A stretch of 64,000 bases of DNA from Gimesia maris. Lineage in GTDB: Bacteria; Planctomycetota; Planctomycetia; Planctomycetales; Planctomycetaceae. Numbering within the stretch: the stretch's first letter is position 1; every line of letters begins with the position of its first letter. This document shows, one piece after another, positions 54,613 to 63,356 of this stretch. The DNA is taken from assembly GCF_008298035.1 (NCBI RefSeq), contig NZ_CP042910.1:4913001-4977000 (forward strand), read 5' to 3'. Made by a program: the position numbers and the translations under genes. Below the pieces are notes generated by a model. The model did no database searches. It was not told the origin of the DNA and saw only the letters and a program-made list of their open reading frames with translations.

Positions 54613-55326
54613 ATGTCGTATATTGAGAACAACATAATCGTAGAACTGACCGACGTCTCGAAATCGTACGGAAAATTGCAGCAGACTGTCGACGCAGTCC
54701 GTGAAGTCTCGTTTGTCGTCCGTCGTGGCGAACGGGTGGCTTTACTGGGGAAATCCGGATCAGGTAAATCGACGCTGCTGAATATGATCGCCGGGCTGGA
54801 TCGACCAACAGACGGACAAATCAGAGTTTCCGAACGAATACTTTCTAAACTTTCGCCGGCAGAGATGGCAGACTATCGGCGGGAACGTGTGGGAATGATC
54901 TTTCAGGCTTACAACCTTGTTCCCTGGCGCACAGCATTACAGAATGTGGAATTGCCCATGGTCTTCGCCCGCCGGGGAAAGTCAGATCGCATCGCGGCGG
55001 CGAAGGAAGCATTAGCGGCAGTGGGCTTAGCGGGGCGAATGGATCACCGGCCCAGCGAATTCTCGGGAGGCGAGCAGCAGCGCGTCGCCATTGCACGTGC
55101 TCTGATCAACAGTCCCGAACTTCTACTCGCAGATGAACCGACGGGCAACCTCGATTCCTCAACCGCCGCGGAGATCCTGGAGTCTCTCAGCCGATTCACT
55201 GAAAGTTCCGATACAGCAACACTCCTGGTCACGCACGACGAAGAACTTGCCTATCGCTTTTCCACGCGCGTACTGCATATGCAGGATGGCCGACTGGATC
55301 ACGATTCAGGAGCCGACAGCGCATGA
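54613..55326 (+). CDS. ABC transporter ATP-binding protein (MacB/LolD-like)
   Basis: A 237-residue ATPase. Walker A is GKSGSGKST, the Q loop lies in FQAYNLVPW, the ABC signature is [14 protein letters not shown], Walker B is LLLADEPTG and the switch His is in VTHDEE. The sequence is of the MacB/LolD type that powers mechanotransmission rather than import. Its stop overlaps the permease start by 4 bases (ATGA). Confidence 0.93.
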   Translation: MSYIENNIIVELTDVSKSYGKLQQTVDAVREVSFVVRRGERVALLGKSGSGKSTLLNMIAGLDRPTDGQIRVSERILSKLSPAEMADYRRERVGMIFQAYNLVPWRTALQNVELPMVFARRGKSDRIAAAKEALAAVGLAGRMDHRPSEFSGGEQQRVAIARALINSPELLLADEPTGNLDSSTAAEILESLSRFTESSDTATLLVTHDEELAYRFSTRVLHMQDGRLDHDSGADSA

Positions 55327-56894
55327 AATTTACTGACATCGTCTCCATGTCGCTCCTTGCCATTCGACGACAGAAAACCCGGACGGCGCTCTCACTGATC
55401 GGAGTCGTCATTGGTTCGCTGATGTTACTCTTCGCTTTAGCCTCACGAAGCGGCGTTCAGGAGGCAGTCATGCGGGTCTTCAGCATGAGCAAGCAACTGC
55501 GCCAGATCCACGTCACTCAGAACTGGAGTGTTGATGAGAAACTGATACCAGCTGAGGAGCTGGAAGTGGATCGCGATTTAGACGAAGCCCTGCGAGCACG
55601 TCTTCGTAAAATGCTCATACTCCACTGGCAGAGAGAACATGGTGGCGAGAGAATCGGACTGACGCAGGAACGGATCGAAAAAATCGAATCCATCCAACAT
55701 GTGCAAAATATCCACCCTCAAATGTCCGCCAGCGTCACACTCATCCAGGGGGACAAGGAACTGCAGGGTTATGGCGCATCTGTGTCTGCCGACGAAGAAA
55801 TGTTGCATGAACGCATCCTGGTGGGGAAAGCATTCGAGTCGGACAGTGAACCGGTGATTCTGCTCAACGAATTTGTCGCCTGGAAGTGGGGATTTGTATC
55901 TCAATCTCAAATGCAAAAACTCATCGGCACCAGAGTCAGAATCGAACATCGCCTGGGAGCAGAAGGCGTGGCGTACTCTCTCTCGCGTCGCAGTGGAGGC
56001 GACGTGGAGTTCAGCAGGGAAGAGTTAACTGCCTTAAACAGCGCGCTGGATCGTATACCGACACTGATCGAAGAACTGCCTCTGCCTGAGCAGGAACGTG
56101 CTGCTTTGAAAAAAGCATTTCAGACAACGCCCGCCGATCCCGATTCCAGGTCTGAACCTATCGAACGAATTATCGCCCAGGAGTATACCATAGCAGGAAT
56201 TTACCGCAGTCCAACAGAGAGTGAAACGAACGACCATATGAGTCTCGGTCGTACAGATGGTTTCGCTGACTTCCTGCTACCCATCAAAACGGCCACGCAA
56301 TTTGCGCTGCGAGTCCCGCATATCAGGAAGAATGGTTTCTATCAGGCAACTGTACTGGTTGACCATGAATCACACCTCAAAGCCGTTTCGAAACAGATTC
56401 GTGAGATGGGTCTGCGTGAATACTCATTGATTTCGATGGTCGAATTCATTCAGGAACAGGTCCGCCAGGTCACTCTTATCGTCTCGCTGGTCGCCATTTT
56501 CGCGTTAATTATTTCCGCCGTAGGGATCGCCAACACAATGGTCATGAGCGTCGTCGAACGCACGCGGGAAATCGGCATCATGAAAGCCCTGGGTGCCCGC
56601 GAAGGGCAGATTCAAATGCTGTTTCTGATAGAAGGCGCACTGATCGGCTTGATCGGCGGACTCTGCGCAATGGCAATTGGTCTGGCGATCAAAATACCGA
56701 TCGAATCGTATACCATTTCGCTACTTGAAAAACAATTAAACAAAACATTCGAGCAGCAGCACGTGATTGAGTTCCCACTGTGGCTGCTGGCACTGGTGCT
56801 GGCTTTCAGCATGATCGTCACCACCCTGGCAACAATCCTGCCCGCACGCAGGGCGGCACGCATCGATCCGATCACCGCCTTGCGCCACGACTGA
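55323..56894 (+). CDS. ABC transporter permease (MacB/FtsX-like)
   Basis: A 523-residue permease with one N-terminal membrane helix (LSLIGVVIGSLMLLFALA), a large extracytoplasmic core domain (about 45-360) and three C-terminal helices of the FtsX type (LIVSLVAIFALIISAVGIAN; LIEGALIGLIGGLCAMAIGL; LWLLALVLAFSMIVTTLATI), ending LPARRAARIDPITALRHD. With the ATPase it forms a MacB-like exporter or lipoprotein-releasing complex. A membrane-fusion subunit is not encoded next to it. Confidence 0.92.
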   Translation: MKFTDIVSMSLLAIRRQKTRTALSLIGVVIGSLMLLFALASRSGVQEAVMRVFSMSKQLRQIHVTQNWSVDEKLIPAEELEVDRDLDEALRARLRKMLILHWQREHGGERIGLTQERIEKIESIQHVQNIHPQMSASVTLIQGDKELQGYGASVSADEEMLHERILVGKAFESDSEPVILLNEFVAWKWGFVSQSQMQKLIGTRVRIEHRLGAEGVAYSLSRRSGGDVEFSREELTALNSALDRIPTLIEELPLPEQERAALKKAFQTTPADPDSRSEPIERIIAQEYTIAGIYRSPTESETNDHMSLGRTDGFADFLLPIKTATQFALRVPHIRKNGFYQATVLVDHESHLKAVSKQIREMGLREYSLISMVEFIQEQVRQVTLIVSLVAIFALIISAVGIANTMVMSVVERTREIGIMKALGAREGQIQMLFLIEGALIGLIGGLCAMAIGLAIKIPIESYTISLLEKQLNKTFEQQHVIEFPLWLLALVLAFSMIVTTLATILPARRAARIDPITALRHD

Positions 56895-56905
56895 GAATGG
56901 CTCAT

Positions 56906-56924
56906 ATTTAACTGTAGCGTCTCC
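56906..56924 (-). repeat. dispersed intergenic repeat, partial copy 3 (inverted)
   Basis: TTTAACTGTAGCGTCTCCC is the reverse complement of GGGAGACGCTACAGTTAAA, close to the repeats at 1439 and 44334. It lies 12 bases after the permease stop. Confidence 0.4.
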
Positions 56925-57191
56925 CAGACTTTTTGAACCGAGTAAAAGAGTTCCATAAACTAGGTTTAACCGTAATACGCCCCGTTCGATTGACCACTGA
57001 TTGTTTTCATCCGATCGAATGGCTGAGTCCTCATTTACTGAAAACCGTTTACAACCTTGAAACGAAACCTTGATTAGCCAGTTCCGCATGATAGCATAAT
57101 GAAATGACGTTTCTGATCAGAATTCAGATGTGAGAGGAAGCCTTTCTGGCATACGACCTGACCATAGCGTGGAACAGAACTGGAATTACAT

Positions 57192-60146
57192 GTGAAAGAA
57201 CATGAAATGACTCACAACGTCTCCTCAGCCTGTTTCTCTTCATCTCCCTTTCACAGTTCGCCAGTCCGTAGACTACCTCTGATCCTGATTCTGTTTTTCT
57301 CTGTAGGTAGTGAATCGGCGGCCACGGCGTCCGACGACATAACGGCTCAGAGCGGAACCAGCTTACACATCCTGGCTAATATTGACGGGACAGATCAATT
57401 ACATATTTCACACCGCGCTGTCCGCTGGAAGCATGGTTCGTGGGCCTGGCCCACACATGTCGAGATTAATGGGCAACCCTGGTCTCCTCGACAACAACAG
57501 ACACTCCAGGTGGGTAGTGACTCACCCTTCGTGCAAAGTCACATCAGACTGGCGGGCGCTACCATCAATAAAATTCAAGGTCGGGGTCAGGTTCGCCTGG
57601 GTTACGATGCCAACGGCTTGATCGTCCGTTTTGATGATGAGGGTCACAATGGATCTGCCAGATACGAAGTACTCATCACGTTTGCTGATCAGATTTGCAA
57701 GCAGTCAAAACAAATGATTCAAGACCTCACGTCTGAAACGGGTCTTCCGCCGAAGCCACTTGAATTGAATATTCAGACAAAGATCGACGGTGCCGACGCG
57801 ATTCATATCGATTCCGATAAAGTCAAATGGACTCACTATGAATCAAGCTGGCCACGCAAAGTGTCGTTGAATGATCGAAACTGGGATCCCTATGCGGAAC
57901 CAGTATTCAAACCCGAATCGAAAGGCTTTTTTATCCCGGCTGGACTGAATTTGTCCGCCGCAGAGTTGGTTGAGAAAAAAGGGAGAGGCGCGGTACAACT
58001 GCTCAAGTCTGATGATCGATTGACTATTCGATTTGACGACCGACACGCCCCAGGGAGTGACCACTATACTGCGCGAGTTCGTATCCCGATCTCTCAGCTT
58101 TGGCCTGTTGAAATTCGCTGCGACCTGCCCCAACATGTTGTCGGCGCTTCTCTGACAGTTGTGCGTTATGAAAAAGATAAGAAACGTCCCACTATTATCC
58201 CGAGACAGCATGTGTTTGATCACCTTGGGCGGACCGTTATCGCGTTACCTGCCGGCTCTTACCGGTTTGAAGTGCAACATCAACCTCGCCCGCAGGTTCT
58301 CGTGGCCTTAAAAAGCAGCCGCGTGGAAGTCGGATCTGCCACGACCGTCAGGCTTCAATCGATTCAAATTCCAACACCGCAACTGGCGGTGCAAGGTTTC
58401 CGCAGACTGGAGCTGACGCAACTGGGAATTCGATCCATCCTGCCGACCGGTGCCGTATCATGGAAACGAAACGCACAGGCAGAAAATGTTTCTTTAGTCC
58501 TCTCCAAAGACGAAAGCTACCGCATCCGAGTCTTTGGCAGCAACGAGTATGCGCAAGTCGCTTTATGGAAAGAATTGAAAACGAATGAAATTCGCCGAAT
58601 CCAGGAAACAGCAGAGACCATGGTCCGGTCTTCTTTTGGCTGGCAATCAGAATCATTGCCGCCCGTCGCGGCAGGTGTGAAGCTGGATTTCCCCGACTCT
58701 CAGTATGAATTTCCTATCACGAATAACAGCTTGTTTTTAACGAATCGCCGTTTTTTGAAGCTCGGATACTGGTTCCAGATTAAGAACGGTCGCAAAGTGG
58801 TTTTTCATCCTCGGGGTTACGTACTGCCTCAGCCCCCGACCGGTCATCTGTTTGAACTCGGGGGCCCACTGGTCGGCCGCGCGAGTGCAGCAATCTTGAC
58901 GAACGAAAATTTAGGAAGCCCCAACGCACGGCAATTATGGACCGATATTTGCCTCATGGATCCCCAGGGGCATATTCTGGATCACCAGAAATCATCCATC
59001 GACTGGAACTGGGAAGTACAAATGCGTGATGGCGCCGCGCCGCCGAAGCCTCCCCTGACACAGGAAGCCGTCCAGCGGTTGGGAAATGTGACTGACACGG
59101 TTCTCCTTAAAGCGCGATATCAATTGGATCAACCCGCAGAACTGGTTCTGTCTCCAGAACGTTTTGTCGCCCGGAAGTCAAAACGCGTTTCGACAACATC
59201 GCCTGCTTATATGAACTGGCGAACGTCTGCCTACCTGGCGAAGGTCGAGCGAAGCCTGAGCGAAATTGCCTCAGAACGGGAAATACCGCTCAACCCCTCG
59301 TATCGCGTCAAGTTGACCTGGTGGTTAAATGGAGGCGCCGTTGGTGGTCACGGCGGAACGACGATGCCTCTCAGCGGAATGACAGGAGACTTTAACTGGT
59401 TTAAGCATCCGTGGGCGATCTCGCACGAATTACTGCACGGATTCGGGTATGGGCACGATGAAGACATGAATCGAACAGACAGGGTGGTCCAGAAGCGTTT
59501 CCTGGAGCACAAATGGTTTGTCGCGGATCATCCGAATCATGTCCCGGAATTCCTGCTTCAGCCGAATGCGGATCTCACTGAATTTGTTCCTGGCAAACCA
59601 GTCGACCTGCTTAATCTGATCGATTTAGAACGCGATACATTGAGCGGCGAGTGGAAGCTGAAAAACGGCGTGCTGTTCACACCAACTTCAAGTGGCGGTC
59701 GACTCAAGTTGCCTGTCGAGGCCCCTGCATCCTATGAGTTGTTAATGGTCGTCACACGACTCAAAGGCCGTGATACACTGGGGCTCGAAATCGTTGCAGG
59801 CGAAAAGAATAACGGCACCATGCTGGCGCTCGATGGCTGGCTGGGACGGGCGTGCGGTCTGCATTTTCTCGATGGTCGTGGTGGCGATCAGAATGAAAGC
59901 ACTTACCAGGGGGGCGTCTTTCCCGATCAGAAAGAGCATACCATCCTGTGCCGCGTCACTCCAGAGAGCGTGGAAGTCGACGTCGACGACAACCGGATCA
60001 TCGACTGGCACGGGGATCCGAAACGATTCCGGCATTCTTCTGATTCGGCAGCGACCAGAGGACGAGAATTGTTCCTTGCTGAAACAAAGAATGTATCGTA
60101 CCGGATCTCCAAAATTCAGCTGCGAACGATCAAATCACCAGAGTGA
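57192..60146 (+). CDS. secreted protein with metzincin-type zinc motif and two N-terminal repeats
   Basis: A 984-residue exported protein (signal segment near 30-50, LPLILILFFSVGS). It may start at the GTG at 57192 or the ATG at 57207. Two related domains (about 55-165 and 195-300; DGTDQLHI and DGADAIHI with VRWKHGSW/VKWTHYESSW, then RFDD) are of unknown type. Near residue 748 is HELLHGFGYGH, the HExxHxxGxxH zinc motif of metzincin proteases. The C-terminal 180 residues resemble a concanavalin/DUF1080-like domain (ALDGWLGRACGLHFLDG). It is probably a cell-surface or secreted metallopeptidase with glycan-binding parts; activity is inferred from the motif. Confidence 0.72.
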   Translation: MKEHEMTHNVSSACFSSSPFHSSPVRRLPLILILFFSVGSESAATASDDITAQSGTSLHILANIDGTDQLHISHRAVRWKHGSWAWPTHVEINGQPWSPRQQQTLQVGSDSPFVQSHIRLAGATINKIQGRGQVRLGYDANGLIVRFDDEGHNGSARYEVLITFADQICKQSKQMIQDLTSETGLPPKPLELNIQTKIDGADAIHIDSDKVKWTHYESSWPRKVSLNDRNWDPYAEPVFKPESKGFFIPAGLNLSAAELVEKKGRGAVQLLKSDDRLTIRFDDRHAPGSDHYTARVRIPISQLWPVEIRCDLPQHVVGASLTVVRYEKDKKRPTIIPRQHVFDHLGRTVIALPAGSYRFEVQHQPRPQVLVALKSSRVEVGSATTVRLQSIQIPTPQLAVQGFRRLELTQLGIRSILPTGAVSWKRNAQAENVSLVLSKDESYRIRVFGSNEYAQVALWKELKTNEIRRIQETAETMVRSSFGWQSESLPPVAAGVKLDFPDSQYEFPITNNSLFLTNRRFLKLGYWFQIKNGRKVVFHPRGYVLPQPPTGHLFELGGPLVGRASAAILTNENLGSPNARQLWTDICLMDPQGHILDHQKSSIDWNWEVQMRDGAAPPKPPLTQEAVQRLGNVTDTVLLKARYQLDQPAELVLSPERFVARKSKRVSTTSPAYMNWRTSAYLAKVERSLSEIASEREIPLNPSYRVKLTWWLNGGAVGGHGGTTMPLSGMTGDFNWFKHPWAISHELLHGFGYGHDEDMNRTDRVVQKRFLEHKWFVADHPNHVPEFLLQPNADLTEFVPGKPVDLLNLIDLERDTLSGEWKLKNGVLFTPTSSGGRLKLPVEAPASYELLMVVTRLKGRDTLGLEIVAGEKNNGTMLALDGWLGRACGLHFLDGRGGDQNESTYQGGVFPDQKEHTILCRVTPESVEVDVDDNRIIDWHGDPKRFRHSSDSAATRGRELFLAETKNVSYRISKIQLRTIKSPE

Positions 60147-60208
60147 GTTGCATTCGATATTGACCCCAATACACTGCATTCACCTTGCTTCGGTGCAAAA
60201 GGAGAATG

Positions 60209-62029
60209 TCAATTACCCAATTCCTCCAGGAAGAGCAGGCGGACTTCGCGATTCTCCTCGTGGAACGTCAAGCCGGTTTGTTCAGATACGTGCTTGAGGA
60301 CCAGTTGAGGGTTCTTGGCAAATTGTCTGGGAAAATCTTTCCATGTGGTGCGTTCGGAGTGATCGAAATAGGTTCGCCAGCCAATGGAACCTTGAGGCGG
60401 ATTTTTGATGTCGCTCAGGACAGGGCGGCCGACACGCGAGCCAATGGCTTTGAGGAAGTCAGGGAACTTCCCGGCATCCTCTTCGCCATGTTGTTTATCA
60501 GGACCGGGACCTTCCTTACCGTAGATCAAATAGGATTTATCCTCGGGTCGCCTCCATGCAGGGCCTGGAGGGGCCGCCTGAAATGTTCCTCGTGCCACGT
60601 AGACTTCCTGGTCGACTTTTTTGAATTCGAGGGAGGCCTGCAGCTTCAGATCCTGGTTCAGCACAGAGCCGAGGCCCTCAATGATGTCTTCTGTTGATGT
60701 CCCCTTGCGGATGATAAAATCTCCGCCCAGTTTCGTGTTCACCCAGAGCTGGGAATTCCCTCCCAGGTCGACATTCTGGAGGTCTGTGAGAATCCTGACC
60801 GCGCTGAAGAGAGAAGAAGATTCATCGCCAAACCTTTGTGATTTCAGCTTCAGATTTCCTGCGTCCCAGATATAAACATTCAAACCTGTGCCGGAGATAT
60901 ACTTGAAGCGTTCCTCTTTTGAGAGCGTGTGTGTTTTTTCCCGTGGTTGATTTGTCACGGGAGGAGCGAATGCGACCTTTCGGGGGATGGATTCAGGCTG
61001 AGTTGTTTTTTCTTCAGCCACAAGCTGGAAATCAAGAAGATTGATTGCAAGTAGCAGCATGGGGACGACAAGCAGCAAAGTGCGTTTCATCATGGACCTT
61101 TCCGGGGGGGCAGGAGAGAGGATTCGTCGAATGCGGTGATACAATTTTCCTCCCCGGGCGGCGGATGAGGGGGAGTGAATCTGACGGGGATCACTGCCGA
61201 TGCGAAACAACGCACGTGCATAATCGGCGACGGCATCCGGATTGTTGTAGAGGACTTCATCATCGCAGAGCAATTCGGCACACTCATCGAGCTTGTTGAG
61301 AGTCCACCATGCCAGAGGATTGAACCAGTGCAGGCAAACCACAAGCCGTGCGAGGAATCCTTTCCAGATATCTCCATGTCGGAGATGGGCCAGTTCATGA
61401 TGCAAAATAGCCATGCGCTCTTTTTCGGTCAGGCTGGACCAGAGTTGTCGAGGAACGAAAACGCGAAATCCTCGCAGCAACAAACCGAGCATGGGACCAG
61501 CATCATGTGTGATGTGCAGTGGAATTGATTTTCGGATACCGTACTGTTTTAAGACGGCCTGCCACTCCATGGCCCATGTTTCGGTAGCTGATACACTGTT
61601 GCGAAGACGTTTTGCCGAGAAGATGCAGGCGGAAATCCACCAGAGCAAAACCAGCCCGCATCCTGTTATCCAGATCGAGGCGGCAAAAGAGAACCAGTTG
61701 AAGCTGGTTAAAAGATCACGATCCGAATTGGTAAGCATCACTGGTAATGGATTTGCAGTGGGATTGACGGCTGTAGCATCCAGCTTCCCGGGAGGTACGG
61801 ATTCGAAAGAAATGCTTTTATTAATTTCACTAGGATACCAGGGAATAGCCACCGAATATTGCAGAAAAATGATGCCCTGTAGCATAACCAGTGCCCATGC
61901 TGCCTGATGCCAGCGAGGCGAGGACGGTTTGAGCCAGAGAAGCAGTCCTCTGACGATCAAAGCGGTAATGCCGAGAGCCAGGGTCGCTCTCAATACCGCA
62001 TCGAATAAATAATGGAACGCTGAATGCAT
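60209..62029 (-). CDS. BlaR1-family M56 membrane metallopeptidase
   Basis: A 606-residue protein with four membrane segments in the N-terminal part and the M56 zinc motif HHELAHLRHGD with a later Glu (ECAELLCDDEV). The C-terminal part (about 330-606) is an extracytoplasmic region rather than a penicillin-binding sensor domain. BlaR1-like proteins detect a signal outside and cleave the paired BlaI repressor. It starts 3 bases after the BlaI gene stop on the same strand, so the two are an operon. The signal is unknown and not necessarily a beta-lactam. Confidence 0.9.
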   Translation of the reverse strand: MHSAFHYLFDAVLRATLALGITALIVRGLLLWLKPSSPRWHQAAWALVMLQGIIFLQYSVAIPWYPSEINKSISFESVPPGKLDATAVNPTANPLPVMLTNSDRDLLTSFNWFSFAASIWITGCGLVLLWWISACIFSAKRLRNSVSATETWAMEWQAVLKQYGIRKSIPLHITHDAGPMLGLLLRGFRVFVPRQLWSSLTEKERMAILHHELAHLRHGDIWKGFLARLVVCLHWFNPLAWWTLNKLDECAELLCDDEVLYNNPDAVADYARALFRIGSDPRQIHSPSSAARGGKLYHRIRRILSPAPPERSMMKRTLLLVVPMLLLAINLLDFQLVAEEKTTQPESIPRKVAFAPPVTNQPREKTHTLSKEERFKYISGTGLNVYIWDAGNLKLKSQRFGDESSSLFSAVRILTDLQNVDLGGNSQLWVNTKLGGDFIIRKGTSTEDIIEGLGSVLNQDLKLQASLEFKKVDQEVYVARGTFQAAPPGPAWRRPEDKSYLIYGKEGPGPDKQHGEEDAGKFPDFLKAIGSRVGRPVLSDIKNPPQGSIGWRTYFDHSERTTWKDFPRQFAKNPQLVLKHVSEQTGLTFHEENREVRLLFLEELGN

Positions 62030-62032
62030 CCG

Positions 62033-62434
62033 TTAATTCCCTTTTCGGCTATTCTGTTCTGCAACGTCTAAAAGTTTTTTGAGTTCCTGGACTTCATCGT
62101 TTGTCAGCGATCGTTCCGTGATCAAGTGCTTCATGAGCGGAACCACTTTTCCGGACGTGAGTTTTTCGAGAACCTGCCCGAGGTATCCTTCCGTGGCCTG
62201 GTGCTGTGTTGCGACCGCCTGGTAGAGAGCCGGTCGCTGGTCGCTTTTTGTTACCAGCCCCTTAGCGGCTAACCGATTCAGACGGGTTTGCATCGTGGGA
62301 TAGGCAATGGGCTTTCCGAATTCACGGAAGGCCTGGTGTGCTTCAGCGAGAGTAAGCGGACCTTTATCCCAGAACATACTCATCAATTCCATTTCTCCCG
62401 GGGATAAATGGACAGCTTTTTTGCTTTTAGTCAT
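62033..62434 (-). CDS. BlaI/MecI/CopY-family transcriptional repressor
   Basis: A 133-residue winged-helix repressor with LSPGEMELMSMFWDKGPLTL (recognition part) and AYPTMQTRLNRLAAKGLVT, the family's signature. The ATG at 62434 has GGAG 6 bases upstream, whereas the earlier ATG at 62446 lacks a good site. It binds operators as a dimer and is inactivated by BlaR1-directed cleavage. Two ATTACANNTGTAAT-like sites lie just upstream. Confidence 0.92.
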   Translation of the reverse strand: MTKSKKAVHLSPGEMELMSMFWDKGPLTLAEAHQAFREFGKPIAYPTMQTRLNRLAAKGLVTKSDQRPALYQAVATQHQATEGYLGQVLEKLTSGKVVPLMKHLITERSLTNDEVQELKKLLDVAEQNSRKGN

Positions 62435-62449
62435 CAGGAACTCCATTTT

Positions 62450-62463
62450 ATTACATGTGTAAT
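62450..62463. promoter_or_regulatory. BlaI-type operator, site 1
   Basis: ATTACATGTGTAAT is a 14-base dyad (ATTACA/TGTAAT) just upstream of the blaI start, as expected for autoregulation. Confidence 0.7.
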
Positions 62464-62475
62464 ATTCAAGATTAT

Positions 62476-62489
62476 ATTACTTGTGTAAT
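62476..62489. promoter_or_regulatory. BlaI-type operator, site 2
   Basis: ATTACTTGTGTAAT, one mismatch from site 1. The two centres are 26 bases apart, close to two and a half helical turns. Confidence 0.65.
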
Positions 62490-62754
62490 AAAACACAAGA
62501 GCAAGCCGGATTTTTATTGTTCAGAGCAACTCTATCGTTTTTCAACCTCGTCAGTGCAAAGAGCAGCAGACCCCTGTCTGCATGGTGATTTGGCACTTGC
62601 GCCTCGTTCGATTATCTCATCCTGGCTGTGATGTTGACCTTCCCTCAATCCCTTGACTGCGGCAAAGGTCTAGATGTTTTTATTTGATAATCGATAGTAA
62701 TTCTGATAGGTTAAAACAGAATTCAATTCTGTGTGTGTTATTAGTGATCTGCCA

Positions 62755-63291
62755 ATGAAACAGTACCTCACGACATTCGCTCTACTGCTCGCCATTGGTT
62801 GCAACGGCGAGCCCCCCACGAAGTCGCGACAGACATCAGATAACGCCTTCACCGCCCGGACCGAAGCCATGCCACCGCGACTCGCTGCCAGTGTTGTAAC
62901 TAAGGAAACGCTTACCGTCGGCGTCGAAACAGTCGTCCAATCCGACTCTTTAATGGGGCGGTATCAGGTAGTTTTTGAAGATGATGGCGACACGGGCTAC
63001 TTTTACGCCCTCGACACGGACCAACCAGAAAATCCAATCATCGACGCGTTGCACATCTACAACGTTCAGTCTGTGACCGATAGAGACAAACCCTCCGAGA
63101 TGCATATCATCTGGTCAGGCGATGGAATGAAAGCAGCACTCTTCATTAACTCCTATCCGCATGCTGTTTACAATTTCTCTGAAGGGCTGGGGTGTTGTCG
63201 CACTGGATTCCCACCACCAGCCGACGCATCCGCGACGCACGATTGGGATGAATCACAGCTGGCACATTTTTTCGCTGACGAAGACAAATAA
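62755..63291 (+). CDS. putative lipoprotein, hypothetical
   Basis: A 178-residue protein from the ATG at 62755; the frame opens at 62731. The signal ends in a lipobox LLAIGC, so it is predicted to be lipid-anchored. A low-complexity polar linker follows. The rest contains TGYFYALDTDQPENP and HIIWSGDGMKAALFI, of no recognised family. The first 300 bases upstream of it hold the BlaI operators and no other gene. Confidence 0.65.
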   Translation: MKQYLTTFALLLAIGCNGEPPTKSRQTSDNAFTARTEAMPPRLAASVVTKETLTVGVETVVQSDSLMGRYQVVFEDDGDTGYFYALDTDQPENPIIDALHIYNVQSVTDRDKPSEMHIIWSGDGMKAALFINSYPHAVYNFSEGLGCCRTGFPPPADASATHDWDESQLAHFFADEDK

Positions 63292-63356
63292 CCAGCCAAT
63301 GCACTGGGGTCGCAGGCCGTGGGGTTCTGAAAATCAACTTCGTTTACTGCGGTCAG

